A DNA stretch of 35,889 bases. Origin: Elusimicrobiaceae bacterium (GTDB lineage: Bacteria > Elusimicrobiota > Elusimicrobia > Elusimicrobiales > Elusimicrobiaceae). The notes below the pieces were generated by a model that was not told where the DNA came from, made no database searches, and saw only the letters and a program-made list of their open reading frames with translations. Made by a program: the position numbers and the translations under genes. Positions 13,956 through 21,614 of the stretch are shown here, piece by piece; the stretch's first letter is position 1; each line of letters begins with the position of its first letter. The stretch covers positions 1-35,889 of the forward strand of contig JAFUJU010000069.1 of the NCBI GenBank assembly GCA_017468055.1. Direction: 5' to 3'.

Positions 13956-15309
13956 CATCGTCAAATCCTTTCGGGTCCGGAATTAAGTGTTTGGACATTT
14001 GTTTAAGCGTTTTTAGTAACATGCCTTTTCGCACCGCGCGTTTGGCTTTTTGCGGGTTGGAGTAATCTACCTTGGAAATGGCGGTTTCCCGTTTTTTATC
14101 CAGCGAAATACGTTGGCTTCCGTACACGCTCTGTCGCCCGCTCATCAGAAAACTGATTACACAGGTAACTGCTGCATAAGGGGCAATTTCCGCGCCAAAA
14201 AGTTCAATAGCCATAATACTGGCAGAGAGCGGAGTATTGGCAGCTCCGGCCAATACCGCCACCAAGCCCAAGGCTGCCATGGTGGCTGTATCTATACCCA
14301 ACAGTCCGGCCACTGTGGCACCGGCCTGCGCTCCTACAAAGAAAATCGGCGTTACGATACCGCCCACTCCGCCGGCGGCAAAAGTGACGGCGGTGGTAAA
14401 GGATTTGATTAAAAAGCCGAGAGGGTTGTCCACTGCAGCTCCGGCCAATACTTTTTCAAACCCTTCTACCCCCAAGCCCAAATAAAGGGGGGATACCCAT
14501 AACCCGATAATTACCAACACTACCCCTCCTATAAAACTGCGCCAGAACGGAGAAGTGCGTAATGCGATATAGCGGAAGATAATTTTGACAAATTTTTGGA
14601 TTTCGGTGAATATGATAGAAATAAACCCGAAGAAAAGTCCGGCCAATACTACTTTTAAGAAGAATTTTTCAGCAAATACAGGGGCAAAGTTCATCGGGTG
14701 GTAGAGGTAATCTACCCCCAAATAAGTGGTCACTTGGAAAGCAGTAATTCCGGCGATAAAAGCCGGAAACATGACTTCATAGAAAATATGCCCTACCCAT
14801 AAAACTTCCAACCCAAACAAAGCCCCCGATATCGGCACCCCGAACACACCGGCAAAACCGGCACTGACACCGCAGATCATCATCTTGCGCTGATCCTCTA
14901 AGTTCATGCGGAAAAACCGCCCGAACAAAGATGCCACCCCCGCACCGGCATCGGCGCACGGGGCTTCTTTACCGGCGGATCCGCCCACTGCCATGGTAAA
15001 AATAGAAAGCACTAAAGATTTGACAGCGGAAATAAAATCTACCGGACGGTGGGAATTGATTTTTTCAATTACGGCATCGGTGGAATGATCTTGGGATTTG
15101 GGGGCCACTTTGTGTGCCAAAAGCCACACAATATATAAAGAAAAAGGCAAGCTAAAATAGAAAAAGAAAAATTGGTTTCTCCAGGTAATTGCGCCGTCCA
15201 ACGCTTTTAAAAATACAGCATCCACCACGCCCACGATAGCACCGATAAACGTGGCGAGGAAAAACCATTTTACAATGTTCCAAAAGCTGCTCTCTCTTGC
15301 TTTAAACAT
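13948..15309 (-). CDS. ClC-type voltage-gated chloride channel / transporter
   Basis: A 453-residue polytopic membrane protein of the ClC fold. It has the selectivity-filter and gating block as GGSAGKEAPCADAGAG (usual G-K/R-E-G-P; the gating glutamate is kept), followed by CGVSAGFAGVFGVPISGALF, and the late GGVGGIVTPIFF and LAGAANTPLSASIMAIELF blocks. The first filter motif GSGIP is not recognisable: its place has DHSTDAVIEKI, as in some divergent prokaryotic members. There are no CBS domains, only a short basic tail. It could be a Cl-/H+ antiporter or channel, or specific for another anion. No Shine-Dalgarno sequence is visible before the ATG. Confidence 0.9.
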   Translation of the reverse strand: MFKARESSFWNIVKWFFLATFIGAIVGVVDAVFLKALDGAITWRNQFFFFYFSLPFSLYIVWLLAHKVAPKSQDHSTDAVIEKINSHRPVDFISAVKSLVLSIFTMAVGGSAGKEAPCADAGAGVASLFGRFFRMNLEDQRKMMICGVSAGFAGVFGVPISGALFGLEVLWVGHIFYEVMFPAFIAGITAFQVTTYLGVDYLYHPMNFAPVFAEKFFLKVVLAGLFFGFISIIFTEIQKFVKIIFRYIALRTSPFWRSFIGGVVLVIIGLWVSPLYLGLGVEGFEKVLAGAAVDNPLGFLIKSFTTAVTFAAGGVGGIVTPIFFVGAQAGATVAGLLGIDTATMAALGLVAVLAGAANTPLSASIMAIELFGAEIAPYAAVTCVISFLMSGRQSVYGSQRISLDKKRETAISKVDYSNPQKAKRAVRKGMLLKTLKQMSKHLIPDPKGFDDEK

Positions 15310-15391
15310 ATAAATATTTTACTAAATAGACCCCGTTCTGCACTTGTTTTTTTGAATTAAATGAGTTGCTTGCGCCGGGTTGTTTTAGAAA

Positions 15392-15400
15392 TGCTATACT
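15392..15400 (+). promoter_or_regulatory. Extended -10 promoter element before marC
   Basis: TGC directly followed by TATACT (15395-15400). No -35 at good spacing. It lies 57 bases before the marC ATG. Confidence 0.5.
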
Positions 15401-15457
15401 ATAGGTATCTGAGGGCCCTGTGCCCTTATGTTTTTAGGTATATAAGGAGTTTTGATT

Positions 15458-16051
15458 ATGGAATTTTTGATTTCTTCCGTGATTACATTATGTTTGGTGA
15501 TGGACCCGTTTGGGAATATTCCTCTGTTTATTTCCGCTTTGAAAAAAGTAGCACCGGAGCGCCGCACTATTGTGCTGGTGCGTGAGCTGAGCATTGCTTT
15601 GGGTATTATGATTGCATTCTTATTTTTGGGAAAATGGTTCCTGCATGCGTTTGGTATCCAACAGTTTTCCATGAATATTGCCGGCGGTATTATCTTATTT
15701 ATCATTTCCGTTAAATTGGTCTTTGGCGGGGACGAAGAAACCAAAACGGACCCCAAAGAAGAAGAGCCTTTTATCGTGCCTTTGGCCATTCCGTTGGTGG
15801 CGGGGCCGGCAGCTTTGTCTATTGTGATGATTATGTCTGCCCAACAGCCCAATAAATTTTTGACTTTGGCGGCGGTACTCATTGCGTCCGCTATCAATTT
15901 TGCCGTTTTGATGCTTTCCTTTCCGATCAGCAACCTCTTGGGCAAACGCGGTTTGACCGCTATTGAACGATTGATGGGTATGATGTTGGTGTTGATGTCG
16001 GTCAACATGGTTATGGGCGGTATTTCGGAATTTATGAAAGGGGGCCTGTAA
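15458..16051 (+). CDS. MarC/UPF0056 family integral membrane protein
   Basis: A 197-residue protein with six predicted membrane segments, typical of MarC: VMDPFGNIPLFISALKKV near the start, ELSIALGIMIAFLFLGKWFL, MNIAGGIILFIISVKLVFGG, then PLAIPLVAGPAALSIVMI and RLMGMMLVLMSVNMVMGGI. The physiological role of the family is unsettled. I use ATG 15458, eight bases after GGAG; a TTG two codons earlier would sit too close to that site. The thioredoxin-DsbD-like gene begins two bases after the stop, so the two are probably co-transcribed. Confidence 0.92.
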   Translation: MEFLISSVITLCLVMDPFGNIPLFISALKKVAPERRTIVLVRELSIALGIMIAFLFLGKWFLHAFGIQQFSMNIAGGIILFIISVKLVFGGDEETKTDPKEEEPFIVPLAIPLVAGPAALSIVMIMSAQQPNKFLTLAAVLIASAINFAVLMLSFPISNLLGKRGLTAIERLMGMMLVLMSVNMVMGGISEFMKGGL

Positions 16052-16053
16052 GC

Positions 16054-17178
16054 ATGAGACGTTGGTGGGTGTTGGGTGCGCTTTTGTTGGCTTTGCCTTT
16101 GGCAGCGGCGGAAAAGGTGGATTTTGCCGTTTTTGTCAGTCCCACGTGCGTGCATTGCAAACATTTTGAAAATGAATATTTACCCGTCTTGCAAGAGAAG
16201 TATAAAGACGAGGTAAATTTTGTGATTTACGACGTTTCCAAAGATAATAACAACCTGCTCTTGCGCGATACTGCCCAAATGTATGGCAAAAGTGCCGCTT
16301 TCCCCACCGCTATCGTGGGCGATACCTATATGTTAGGTTATCCGCACGAAATTAAAACCTATGCGGAAAGCGCTATTGAAAAGGCCAAACTGCTTTCTTT
16401 GCCTACCAAACTGGCCACCAAAACCGAAGATACGAAAACCGCATTTTCCAAAATTACATTTTGGGCCATTGTGGGAGCAGGGCTGGTGGACGGCATTAAC
16501 CCGTGCGCGTTTGCCGTAATAGTATTTTTTATCTCTTTCTTGACGGTATATAAATATACTCGCCGTGAAATTTTGGTAGTGGGCAGTGCCTATTGTTTTG
16601 CGGTGTTTGTGGCGTATGTGCTGATTGGGTTGGGGCTTTTCCGGTTTTTATATGCTATGCGCGGGTTCTATTGGCTGATAAAAGGGTTTTATGCTCTTTC
16701 TGCGCTGATGTGTTTGGTTTTCTTTGTGCTGAGTCTGTACGATTTTATCATCTACCAAAAAACTAAAAAGTCCGAAAAAATGCTGTTGCAACTTTCACAA
16801 AACCAAAAAGTGCGCATTCATAAAATTATGGGTTTCTTTCTGCGGGAGAAACAAAGCAGTTTGTGGCGGTTGATGTTTGCGGCGCTGGCGGTAGGGTTTA
16901 TTGTGTCTTTGTTGGAGGCAGTGTGCACGGGGCAAGTGTATGTGCCTACCGTGGTATTGATCATGCAGGACCCTGCTTTCCGCATGAAAGCCGTTGCCTA
17001 TTTGCTCATGTATAATTTAATGTTTGTTGTACCGTTGATTGCGGTGTTTGTGCTGGCTTTGGCGGGCTGTGAATCTAAGGGATTTAATGAGTTTTTAAAG
17101 AAGCATTTAGGACTAACCAAAATACTTTTATGTTTGGTATTTTTAGGGCTTTTCTTACTCTTGGTGGGAAATATTTAA
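16054..17178 (+). CDS. Thioredoxin-like / DsbD-CcdA-like membrane protein
   Basis: The 374-residue protein has a signal peptide (about 1-19), then an extracytoplasmic thioredoxin-like domain (20-120) with active-site CVHC (C32, C35) and the cis-Pro in AFPTAIV. A polytopic domain (140-374) follows, with the CcdA/DsbD-type GINPCAF (C151) and LEAVCTGQVYVP (C291), both placed where DsbD passes electrons across the membrane. It likely relays thiol reducing power (or handles disulfides) outside the cytoplasm. It overlaps functionally with ScsB/CcdA proteins, and the exact partner is unknown. A pilin-like gene starts 30 bases downstream, and all four pilins in the window have even cysteine counts. 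Confidence 0.85.
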   Translation: MRRWWVLGALLLALPLAAAEKVDFAVFVSPTCVHCKHFENEYLPVLQEKYKDEVNFVIYDVSKDNNNLLLRDTAQMYGKSAAFPTAIVGDTYMLGYPHEIKTYAESAIEKAKLLSLPTKLATKTEDTKTAFSKITFWAIVGAGLVDGINPCAFAVIVFFISFLTVYKYTRREILVVGSAYCFAVFVAYVLIGLGLFRFLYAMRGFYWLIKGFYALSALMCLVFFVLSLYDFIIYQKTKKSEKMLLQLSQNQKVRIHKIMGFFLREKQSSLWRLMFAALAVGFIVSLLEAVCTGQVYVPTVVLIMQDPAFRMKAVAYLLMYNLMFVVPLIAVFVLALAGCESKGFNEFLKKHLGLTKILLCLVFLGLFLLLVGNI

Positions 17179-17208
17179 ATTGTTACATTAAGTAGGAGTT
17201 TATATTTT

Positions 17209-17784
17209 ATGTTTAAGAAGAAAAAAGGGTTTACTTTGGTGGAGATGATGGTCGTGTCATTGATTGTGGCCATTTTGGCATCTTTTGCCGGACTTTACTA
17301 CGGCAAATTTGTGGAGCGTATGCGCATTGCGGAGGCGGACCGTATTATCGGTGCGGCTATTAACGGACAAAAGCAATTGTATATGCGCGCTCAGCGTTTT
17401 ACAAACGCTTGGCACAAAATAGACGGTGTACCCGTGATGGTGCGCCTGCCCAAGGCCGATAATGACTATGCCAACGGCATAGAAAATACCATTTTTTATA
17501 CGCGTGGCGGAGCTTTGGCCGAAGAGCCGAATGCAGGATTTGCCATTTCTTTTGAAACAGATGCCGCAGGCAATTGGTTTGCCGTGGCGCGCCGCGTGGG
17601 GCATGGCGAATATGCCTACCGCTTGGTACGGCCGTTTAACAGCCGCGAAACTATTTGTGTGCCGGAAGAAGACGATGAAAAAGGCATAGAAATATGTGTA
17701 GATTATATGGGGGTGGACTCTGCGGAAGAACTGACGGAAGACCCCATGGTGGCAGAAGCACCGCTAAGTTTAGCTTGGTTTTAA
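17209..17784 (+). CDS. Type IV pilin-like (prepilin) protein 3, divergent
   Basis: A 191-residue protein with a prepilin signal MFKKKKG/FTLVEMMVVSLIVAIL, Glu5 present. The helix continues ASFAGLYYGKFVERMRIAEAD. It has two cysteines (ETIC and EIC), an acidic C-terminal part and a proline-poor tail ending LSLAWF. The RIAEADRIIGAAINGQKQLY stretch is like the RMAEADTLLASISQAQQRR stretch of the gene at 17915, so these two look like a separate subgroup from the pair at 1017 and 12820. It is probably on the transcript of the DsbD-like gene, 30 bases upstream. Confidence 0.88.
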   Translation: MFKKKKGFTLVEMMVVSLIVAILASFAGLYYGKFVERMRIAEADRIIGAAINGQKQLYMRAQRFTNAWHKIDGVPVMVRLPKADNDYANGIENTIFYTRGGALAEEPNAGFAISFETDAAGNWFAVARRVGHGEYAYRLVRPFNSRETICVPEEDDEKGIEICVDYMGVDSAEELTEDPMVAEAPLSLAWF

Positions 17785-17806
17785 AAAAATTTTCAGACGA
17801 GAAAAT

Positions 17807-17842
17807 AAGCCCCCAAAAAAGTACTTGATTTTTTGGGGGCTT
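17807..17842 (+). terminator. Perfect 14-bp hairpin after pilin-like gene 3
   Basis: AAGCCCCCAAAAAA (17807-17820) pairs with TTTTTTGGGGGCTT (17829-17842) around an 8-base loop. The U-rich arm can act as the termination tract. Its right half overlaps the probable promoter of the next gene. Confidence 0.85.
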
Positions 17843-17853
17843 AATGTTAAACT
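17825..17853 (+). promoter_or_regulatory. Probable promoter of pilin gene 4
   Basis: TTGATT (17825-17830), 17 bases, TAAACT (17848-17853). The -35 box lies in the loop and right arm of the preceding terminator. Confidence 0.5.
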
Positions 17854-17914
17854 AGATTTGTAGCCCTTGAGGCTATGAAATTAAAATTCTAAAAGTAAAA
17901 CTGTAGGAGGTTTT

Positions 17915-18493
17915 ATGAATAAGAAGGGTTTTACCCTGGTTGAATTATTGGTGGTCGTATTGATCATCGGTATCTTGGCCGCTATGGCCTTGCCGGCTTA
18001 CTTTAAGTCGGTTGAACGCTCCCGCATGGCGGAAGCCGATACGCTCTTGGCCTCTATCTCCCAAGCGCAACAACGCCGCTGGATGAAAACCGGCAGCTAC
18101 AGCAAATTGTTCTCCGGCTTGGAAGTATCCCCCACTTCTGGTGCCGTAGCCACTTTCTGTACCAAAGGTACTGATATTGCTGCTGCTCAAAATGCTTCCG
18201 GCACGATCGCTGGTTGTGGTAACGGTTTTGCCGTCGTATTGGAACAAACCAATTCCGGTACCTTGAACACCGCCAAAGTTACGGCTTACCGCGCTAACAA
18301 CACGCAGTACACCTACTCCTTGGATCGCATTTATCAGGACAACAAAGTAACCTGTCATGCTATCTCTGCGGAAGATAAAGCCATCTGCGCTGAATACTGC
18401 GGTATTGATACCATGGAAACCAATGATTGCTGCAACAGCGGTACGGAAACCGAAAGACAAGCCGCTTGTGTGTACACCAGTGGTTCTTTATAA
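17915..18493 (+). CDS. pilA: Type IV pilin, probable major pilin subunit
   Basis: A 192-residue prepilin: MNKKG/FTLVELLVVVLIIGIL with Glu5, then AAMALPAYFKSVERSRMAEAD. It has eight cysteines (FC, GC, TC, IC, YC, CC, AC), enough for four disulfides. The codon choice is markedly biased (GCT, ACC, AAC, GGT, TCC, very few rare codons) compared with the other pilins in the window, which suggests high expression, hence my guess of major pilin. A strong TGTAGGAGG ribosome-binding site, its own promoter and a strong terminator fit this. The symbol is tentative. Confidence 0.85.
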   Translation: MNKKGFTLVELLVVVLIIGILAAMALPAYFKSVERSRMAEADTLLASISQAQQRRWMKTGSYSKLFSGLEVSPTSGAVATFCTKGTDIAAAQNASGTIAGCGNGFAVVLEQTNSGTLNTAKVTAYRANNTQYTYSLDRIYQDNKVTCHAISAEDKAICAEYCGIDTMETNDCCNSGTETERQAACVYTSGSL

Positions 18494-18514
18494 TTCCTAA
18501 TTTCTTAGGATTTA

Positions 18515-18545
18515 TACCCCGCCCGCAAGGCGGGGTATTTTTTTG
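18515..18545 (+). terminator. Terminator after the probable major pilin gene
   Basis: TACCCCGCC (18515-18523) pairs with GGCGGGGTA (18529-18537) around CGCAA and is followed by eight T. Confidence 0.95.
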
Positions 18546-18558
18546 TCTTTATCGGGTT

Positions 18559-19302
18559 TTATTTATCAGCTTGCCTCGCCACGGCCTCGGCGCGTTTTTG
18601 CACTTCTTTCGGGTCCCCTAAAAAATAATCCCGCGTGAGATAAAGCGTATTATCAAACTCCAACACATAGGGAATGCCTGTGGGTAAATTAAGCTCCGTT
18701 ATTTCTTCGTCGGATATATTTTTTACATGTTTGAGGATGGCGCGCAAACTGTTGCCATGTGCTACCACCAGTAGGTTTTGCTCCCGCTCCAGTAGCGGGA
18801 AAATGCGCTCCTGCCAGTACGGCAATATCCGCTCCACCGTATCTTTCAAAGATTCCGTCCTCGGCAAATAGGCCAGCGGTACATTTTGATAACGTACGTC
18901 AAAATAGGGGTTGCGATTGTCGTCTGGGTCTAAGGCGGGCGGGGCACAATCATACCCCCTGCGCCATTTTTTCACTTGGTTAGCACCATATTTGGCCGTT
19001 GTTTCGGCTTTATTGAGGCCCTGCAAAATGCCGTAATGTTTTTCATTTAACCGCCAAGTTTTTTGCACCTCTATCCATTCTTGATCCAGTTCCTCCAATA
19101 CCAAATGTAAGGTTTGCACCGCACGGCTTAAATAAGAGGTGAATGCCTTGCTAAATACCAAGCCTTGCTCTTTGATCAGCCGTCCCGCTTGGCGCGCTTC
19201 CTGACGGCCTTGCTCCGTCAGTGCTACATCGGTCCACCCCGTAAAGCGGTTTTCTTTGTTCCACGTGCTTTGTCCGTGGCGCAGCAATATAATTTTTTTC
19301 AT
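18559..19302 (-). CDS. gpmA: 2,3-bisphosphoglycerate-dependent phosphoglycerate mutase
   Basis: This glycolytic enzyme interconverts 3- and 2-phosphoglycerate. The 247-residue length is typical. It starts [20 protein letters not shown] with the phospho-histidine H9. [34 protein letters not shown] and the second catalytic histidine in [10 protein letters not shown] are all present. GGGGGTAG precedes the ATG. It is monocistronic and convergent with pilA. Confidence 0.97.
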   Translation of the reverse strand: MKKIILLRHGQSTWNKENRFTGWTDVALTEQGRQEARQAGRLIKEQGLVFSKAFTSYLSRAVQTLHLVLEELDQEWIEVQKTWRLNEKHYGILQGLNKAETTAKYGANQVKKWRRGYDCAPPALDPDDNRNPYFDVRYQNVPLAYLPRTESLKDTVERILPYWQERIFPLLEREQNLLVVAHGNSLRAILKHVKNISDEEITELNLPTGIPYVLEFDNTLYLTRDYFLGDPKEVQKRAEAVARQADK

Positions 19303-19385
19303 ACCTACCCCCTTTTTTTAAGGGTATTTTTTTGTCAGAAAATTACCATAGGCTTTTATGGATTAGAATGAAAGGTGCAAATTTA

Positions 19386-19393
19386 GCTATAAT
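19386..19393 (+). promoter_or_regulatory. -10 promoter element before the aspartokinase gene
   Basis: GCTATAAT with the -10 box at 19388-19393, 21 bases before the ATG. No good -35 is seen. Confidence 0.5.
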
Positions 19394-19414
19394 AAATACT
19401 ATAGCGGAGGCATT

Positions 19415-20146
19415 ATGTCCAGAACAGTATGCATTATGAAATTTGGCGGCAATACGCTGGCCAATAAACAAAAACTTTTAATGGCGGCAGACTTGATCAA
19501 GGCTCGTTATGACGGTGGTTTTTTGCCCGTTATTGTGGCCTCTGCCAACGGTAATTTGACAGACGTACTTTTGGACCATGCCTACAGCATCAGCCGCAAC
19601 CCCGATAAACGCGAATTGGATATGCTTATCACTACCGGAGAGCGCGTGAGTGTGGCCCTTCTGTCTATTGCTTTGCGCGAAATCGGCGTGCCGTCCGTTT
19701 CGTTGACGGGCAGCCAAATCGGCCTGATCACTACGTGCGCCCATACGGGGGCGGATATTCTGTCCTTAAAAGGAGATCGGTTGGGAAAAGAACTTTCCGC
19801 CGGGCATGTGCCGGTGGTGGCGGGCTTTCAGGGGATTGGCGAAAATAAAGAAATTACCACTTTAAAGCGTGGCGGATCGGATGTGTCTGCCGTGTTTTTG
19901 GCGGCCCAACTGGGGGCGGGGCATGTGGAAATGATTAAAGATGTGGACGGCGTTTATTCCGCCGATCCTAACAAAGATTTACAGGCCCAAAAATATGAAA
20001 TTTTAGACTTTGATGAAATGTACAAACTGGCATTGAACGGAGCCAATGTTTTGCACCCCGATGCCGTGCGTTTGGCTAAAGAAAAAAATATTGAAATTCG
20101 CATTGTGCATTATCAAACCGGACAAACGGGTACGGTGATTAAGTAA
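19415..20146 (+). CDS. Aspartate kinase-like amino acid kinase without ACT domains
   Basis: A 243-residue amino-acid-kinase fold protein. The order of motifs is that of aspartokinase: MKFGGNTLAN (9-12 KFGG), MLITTGERVSVALLS, SLTGSQIGLIT, TTLKRGGSDVSAVFLAA, IKDVDGVYSADPN and GANVLHPDAVRLAKEKN. It would phosphorylate aspartate at the head of lysine, threonine and methionine synthesis. Normal aspartokinases are about 400 or more residues with two C-terminal ACT domains for feedback control. These are missing, since the frame stops at the end of the catalytic domain. A GCGGAGG ribosome-binding site precedes it. pnuC follows after 9 bases. Confidence 0.82.
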   Translation: MSRTVCIMKFGGNTLANKQKLLMAADLIKARYDGGFLPVIVASANGNLTDVLLDHAYSISRNPDKRELDMLITTGERVSVALLSIALREIGVPSVSLTGSQIGLITTCAHTGADILSLKGDRLGKELSAGHVPVVAGFQGIGENKEITTLKRGGSDVSAVFLAAQLGAGHVEMIKDVDGVYSADPNKDLQAQKYEILDFDEMYKLALNGANVLHPDAVRLAKEKNIEIRIVHYQTGQTGTVIK

Positions 20147-20155
20147 GAGGAAAAA

Positions 20156-20896
20156 ATGACTGTTTTGAAAGATTTAAAACTGGAAAATATTAAAAAAAGT
20201 TTTCAAGATTTGGCTTGGTACGAGTGGTTGATGTGCGCGGTGATGGTGCTGATTGCCGGTTGGGCCATGGTGAAAGGTTTTACCGGAGGCTCCGCCGACG
20301 GAAACCCCGCTTGGCTGACGGTGGTCAATTTTGTGAGTGCGGTGTGCGGCGTGATTTGTATTTTCTTTTGTGCCAAAGCCAATATCAGTACTTTTGTTTT
20401 TGGTTTGGTAAATACGGTAGTGTATGCCGTGTACTTGGTGTATTGGAAAATTTGGGGAACGGCCGCCTTGGAAATTTTCTTTTACATTCCCATGAATATG
20501 GTGTCTTGGTACTTTTGGGCCAAACACAGAGATAAACAAATTTCCCGCAAAACCAAAGCCAAAAAATTGCAAATAAGCCAAAATATTCTCATCGGAGTGG
20601 CTGTTTTGGCGGCGGGATATGCCTGCCATGAAGTGCTGGTAAAAATAGGCGGAGAGGTGCCTTGGTTTGATGCGTTTACGTTAACCATTGGTATTGTGGC
20701 CACGGTGCTGAGCCTTTTGCGCTACCGTGAGCAGTATATCTGGTGGATTATTACTGACGTTATCTCCGTGGGTATGTATATCGCCCATTTTGATGCGGTG
20801 TATTTAACCAAGCGTACCATTTACCTGATTATGGCTATTATCGGTTGGATCAACTGGAGCCGCCTGCAACAACAAAGAAACCTCTCCAATGAGTAA
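20156..20896 (+). CDS. pnuC: Nicotinamide riboside transporter PnuC
   Basis: A 246-residue membrane protein with seven or so hydrophobic segments and the PnuC pattern: NFVSAVCGVICIFFCAK, FVFGLVNTVVYAVYLVYWK, GTAALEIFFYIPMNMVSWYFW and LLRYREQYIWWIITDVISVGMY. PnuC takes up NAD precursors. There is no TPP or NAD riboswitch that I can see before it, and no NadR-like kinase in the window. It is co-transcribed with the aspartokinase-like gene upstream and ended by a hairpin. Confidence 0.93.
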   Translation: MTVLKDLKLENIKKSFQDLAWYEWLMCAVMVLIAGWAMVKGFTGGSADGNPAWLTVVNFVSAVCGVICIFFCAKANISTFVFGLVNTVVYAVYLVYWKIWGTAALEIFFYIPMNMVSWYFWAKHRDKQISRKTKAKKLQISQNILIGVAVLAAGYACHEVLVKIGGEVPWFDAFTLTIGIVATVLSLLRYREQYIWWIITDVISVGMYIAHFDAVYLTKRTIYLIMAIIGWINWSRLQQQRNLSNE

Positions 20897-20904
20897 GCAT
20901 TTGA

Positions 20905-20932
20905 AAAGGGGCGAAAAGCCCCTTTACTTTTC
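20905..20932 (+). terminator. Terminator after pnuC
   Basis: AAAGGGGC (20905-20912) pairs with GCCCCTTT (20918-20925) around a 5-base loop and is followed by a T-rich stretch. Confidence 0.85.
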
Positions 20933-20933
20933 T

Positions 20934-20963
20934 TTGCCCGAACGCGCGTGTATTTAGTAGAAT
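20934..20963 (+). promoter_or_regulatory. Probable promoter of the 13-kb site-2-protease-to-GGDEF operon
   Basis: TTGCCC (20934-20939), 18 bases, TAGAAT (20958-20963). The -10 box ends only six bases before the ATG at 20970, so the transcript would begin at or next to the start codon. Confidence 0.45.
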
Positions 20964-20969
20964 AGCATT

Positions 20970-21605
20970 ATGGAATTGTTTGTCATTTTACCGATTTTAT
21001 TTTTTTCCATTGTGCTGCATGAGTTTGCACATGGCTATGCCGCGTACAAAATGGGCGATGATACCGCCTACCTCATGGGCCGTCTGACCTTAAACCCTTT
21101 GGCACATATAGACTGGGTGGGCACTATCATCGTGCCGGCCATTTGTTATTTCTTTGGCACTCCTATGTTCGGCTGGGCTAAGCCGGTGCCTATTAACAGT
21201 GCCCGTTTGCCAAATCCTCGCAAAAGCATGGGCAAAGTGTCTTTGGCGGGGCCGTCTGCCAATTTGATTTTAGCTATCATATGTGCTTTTTTAATGAAGC
21301 TGGTGTTGGTGACGGGTTGGCTCAGCCCCGAAGCTACGCAAAAAGCCGTTTTCTTCCTTGTGTACGGATTGCAAATCAATGTGTTGCTAGCCGTGTTTAA
21401 CCTGATGCCTCTTTTTCCGTTAGACGGCGGACATATTTTGGTGGCTTTGCTGCCGCTACGGGCGGCCATTGCCTATTCCGTATTTATGGGACGTTTTGGA
21501 ATGTATATTGTGTTTGGGCTTATTTTGACGGGGGCTTTTCGGTACATTTTGTATCCCCCGATGTATTTTGTCATGAGTGTATTAAGCCAAATTTTTGGAC
21601 TGTAA
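20970..21605 (+). CDS. Site-2 protease family (M50) membrane metalloprotease
   Basis: A 211-residue polytopic protease of the short M50/S2P group, the form lacking a PDZ domain. The zinc motif HEFAH (H17, E18, H21) lies in the first membrane segment. The third ligand is D152 in NLMPLFPLDGGH, the usual N-x-x-P-x-x-P-L-D-G. AGPSANLILAII precedes the third helix. It cleaves within membranes, and the substrate is unknown. No Shine-Dalgarno sequence is seen before the ATG. It is first in the long operon, and trpS follows after 9 bases. Confidence 0.93.
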   Translation: MELFVILPILFFSIVLHEFAHGYAAYKMGDDTAYLMGRLTLNPLAHIDWVGTIIVPAICYFFGTPMFGWAKPVPINSARLPNPRKSMGKVSLAGPSANLILAIICAFLMKLVLVTGWLSPEATQKAVFFLVYGLQINVLLAVFNLMPLFPLDGGHILVALLPLRAAIAYSVFMGRFGMYIVFGLILTGAFRYILYPPMYFVMSVLSQIFGL

Positions 21606-21614
21606 GGAGAATGT

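Noticed and set aside
15394..16164. 256-codon minus-strand reading frame opposite marC
   Set aside because: It is a mirror of the marC gene, which has a clear start, motifs and ribosome-binding site. Its own translation is lysine/isoleucine/proline-rich with no recognisable domain.
17945..18460. 171-codon minus-strand frame opposite the major pilin gene
   Set aside because: Arises from the biased codon use of the pilin gene. No start signal or domain.
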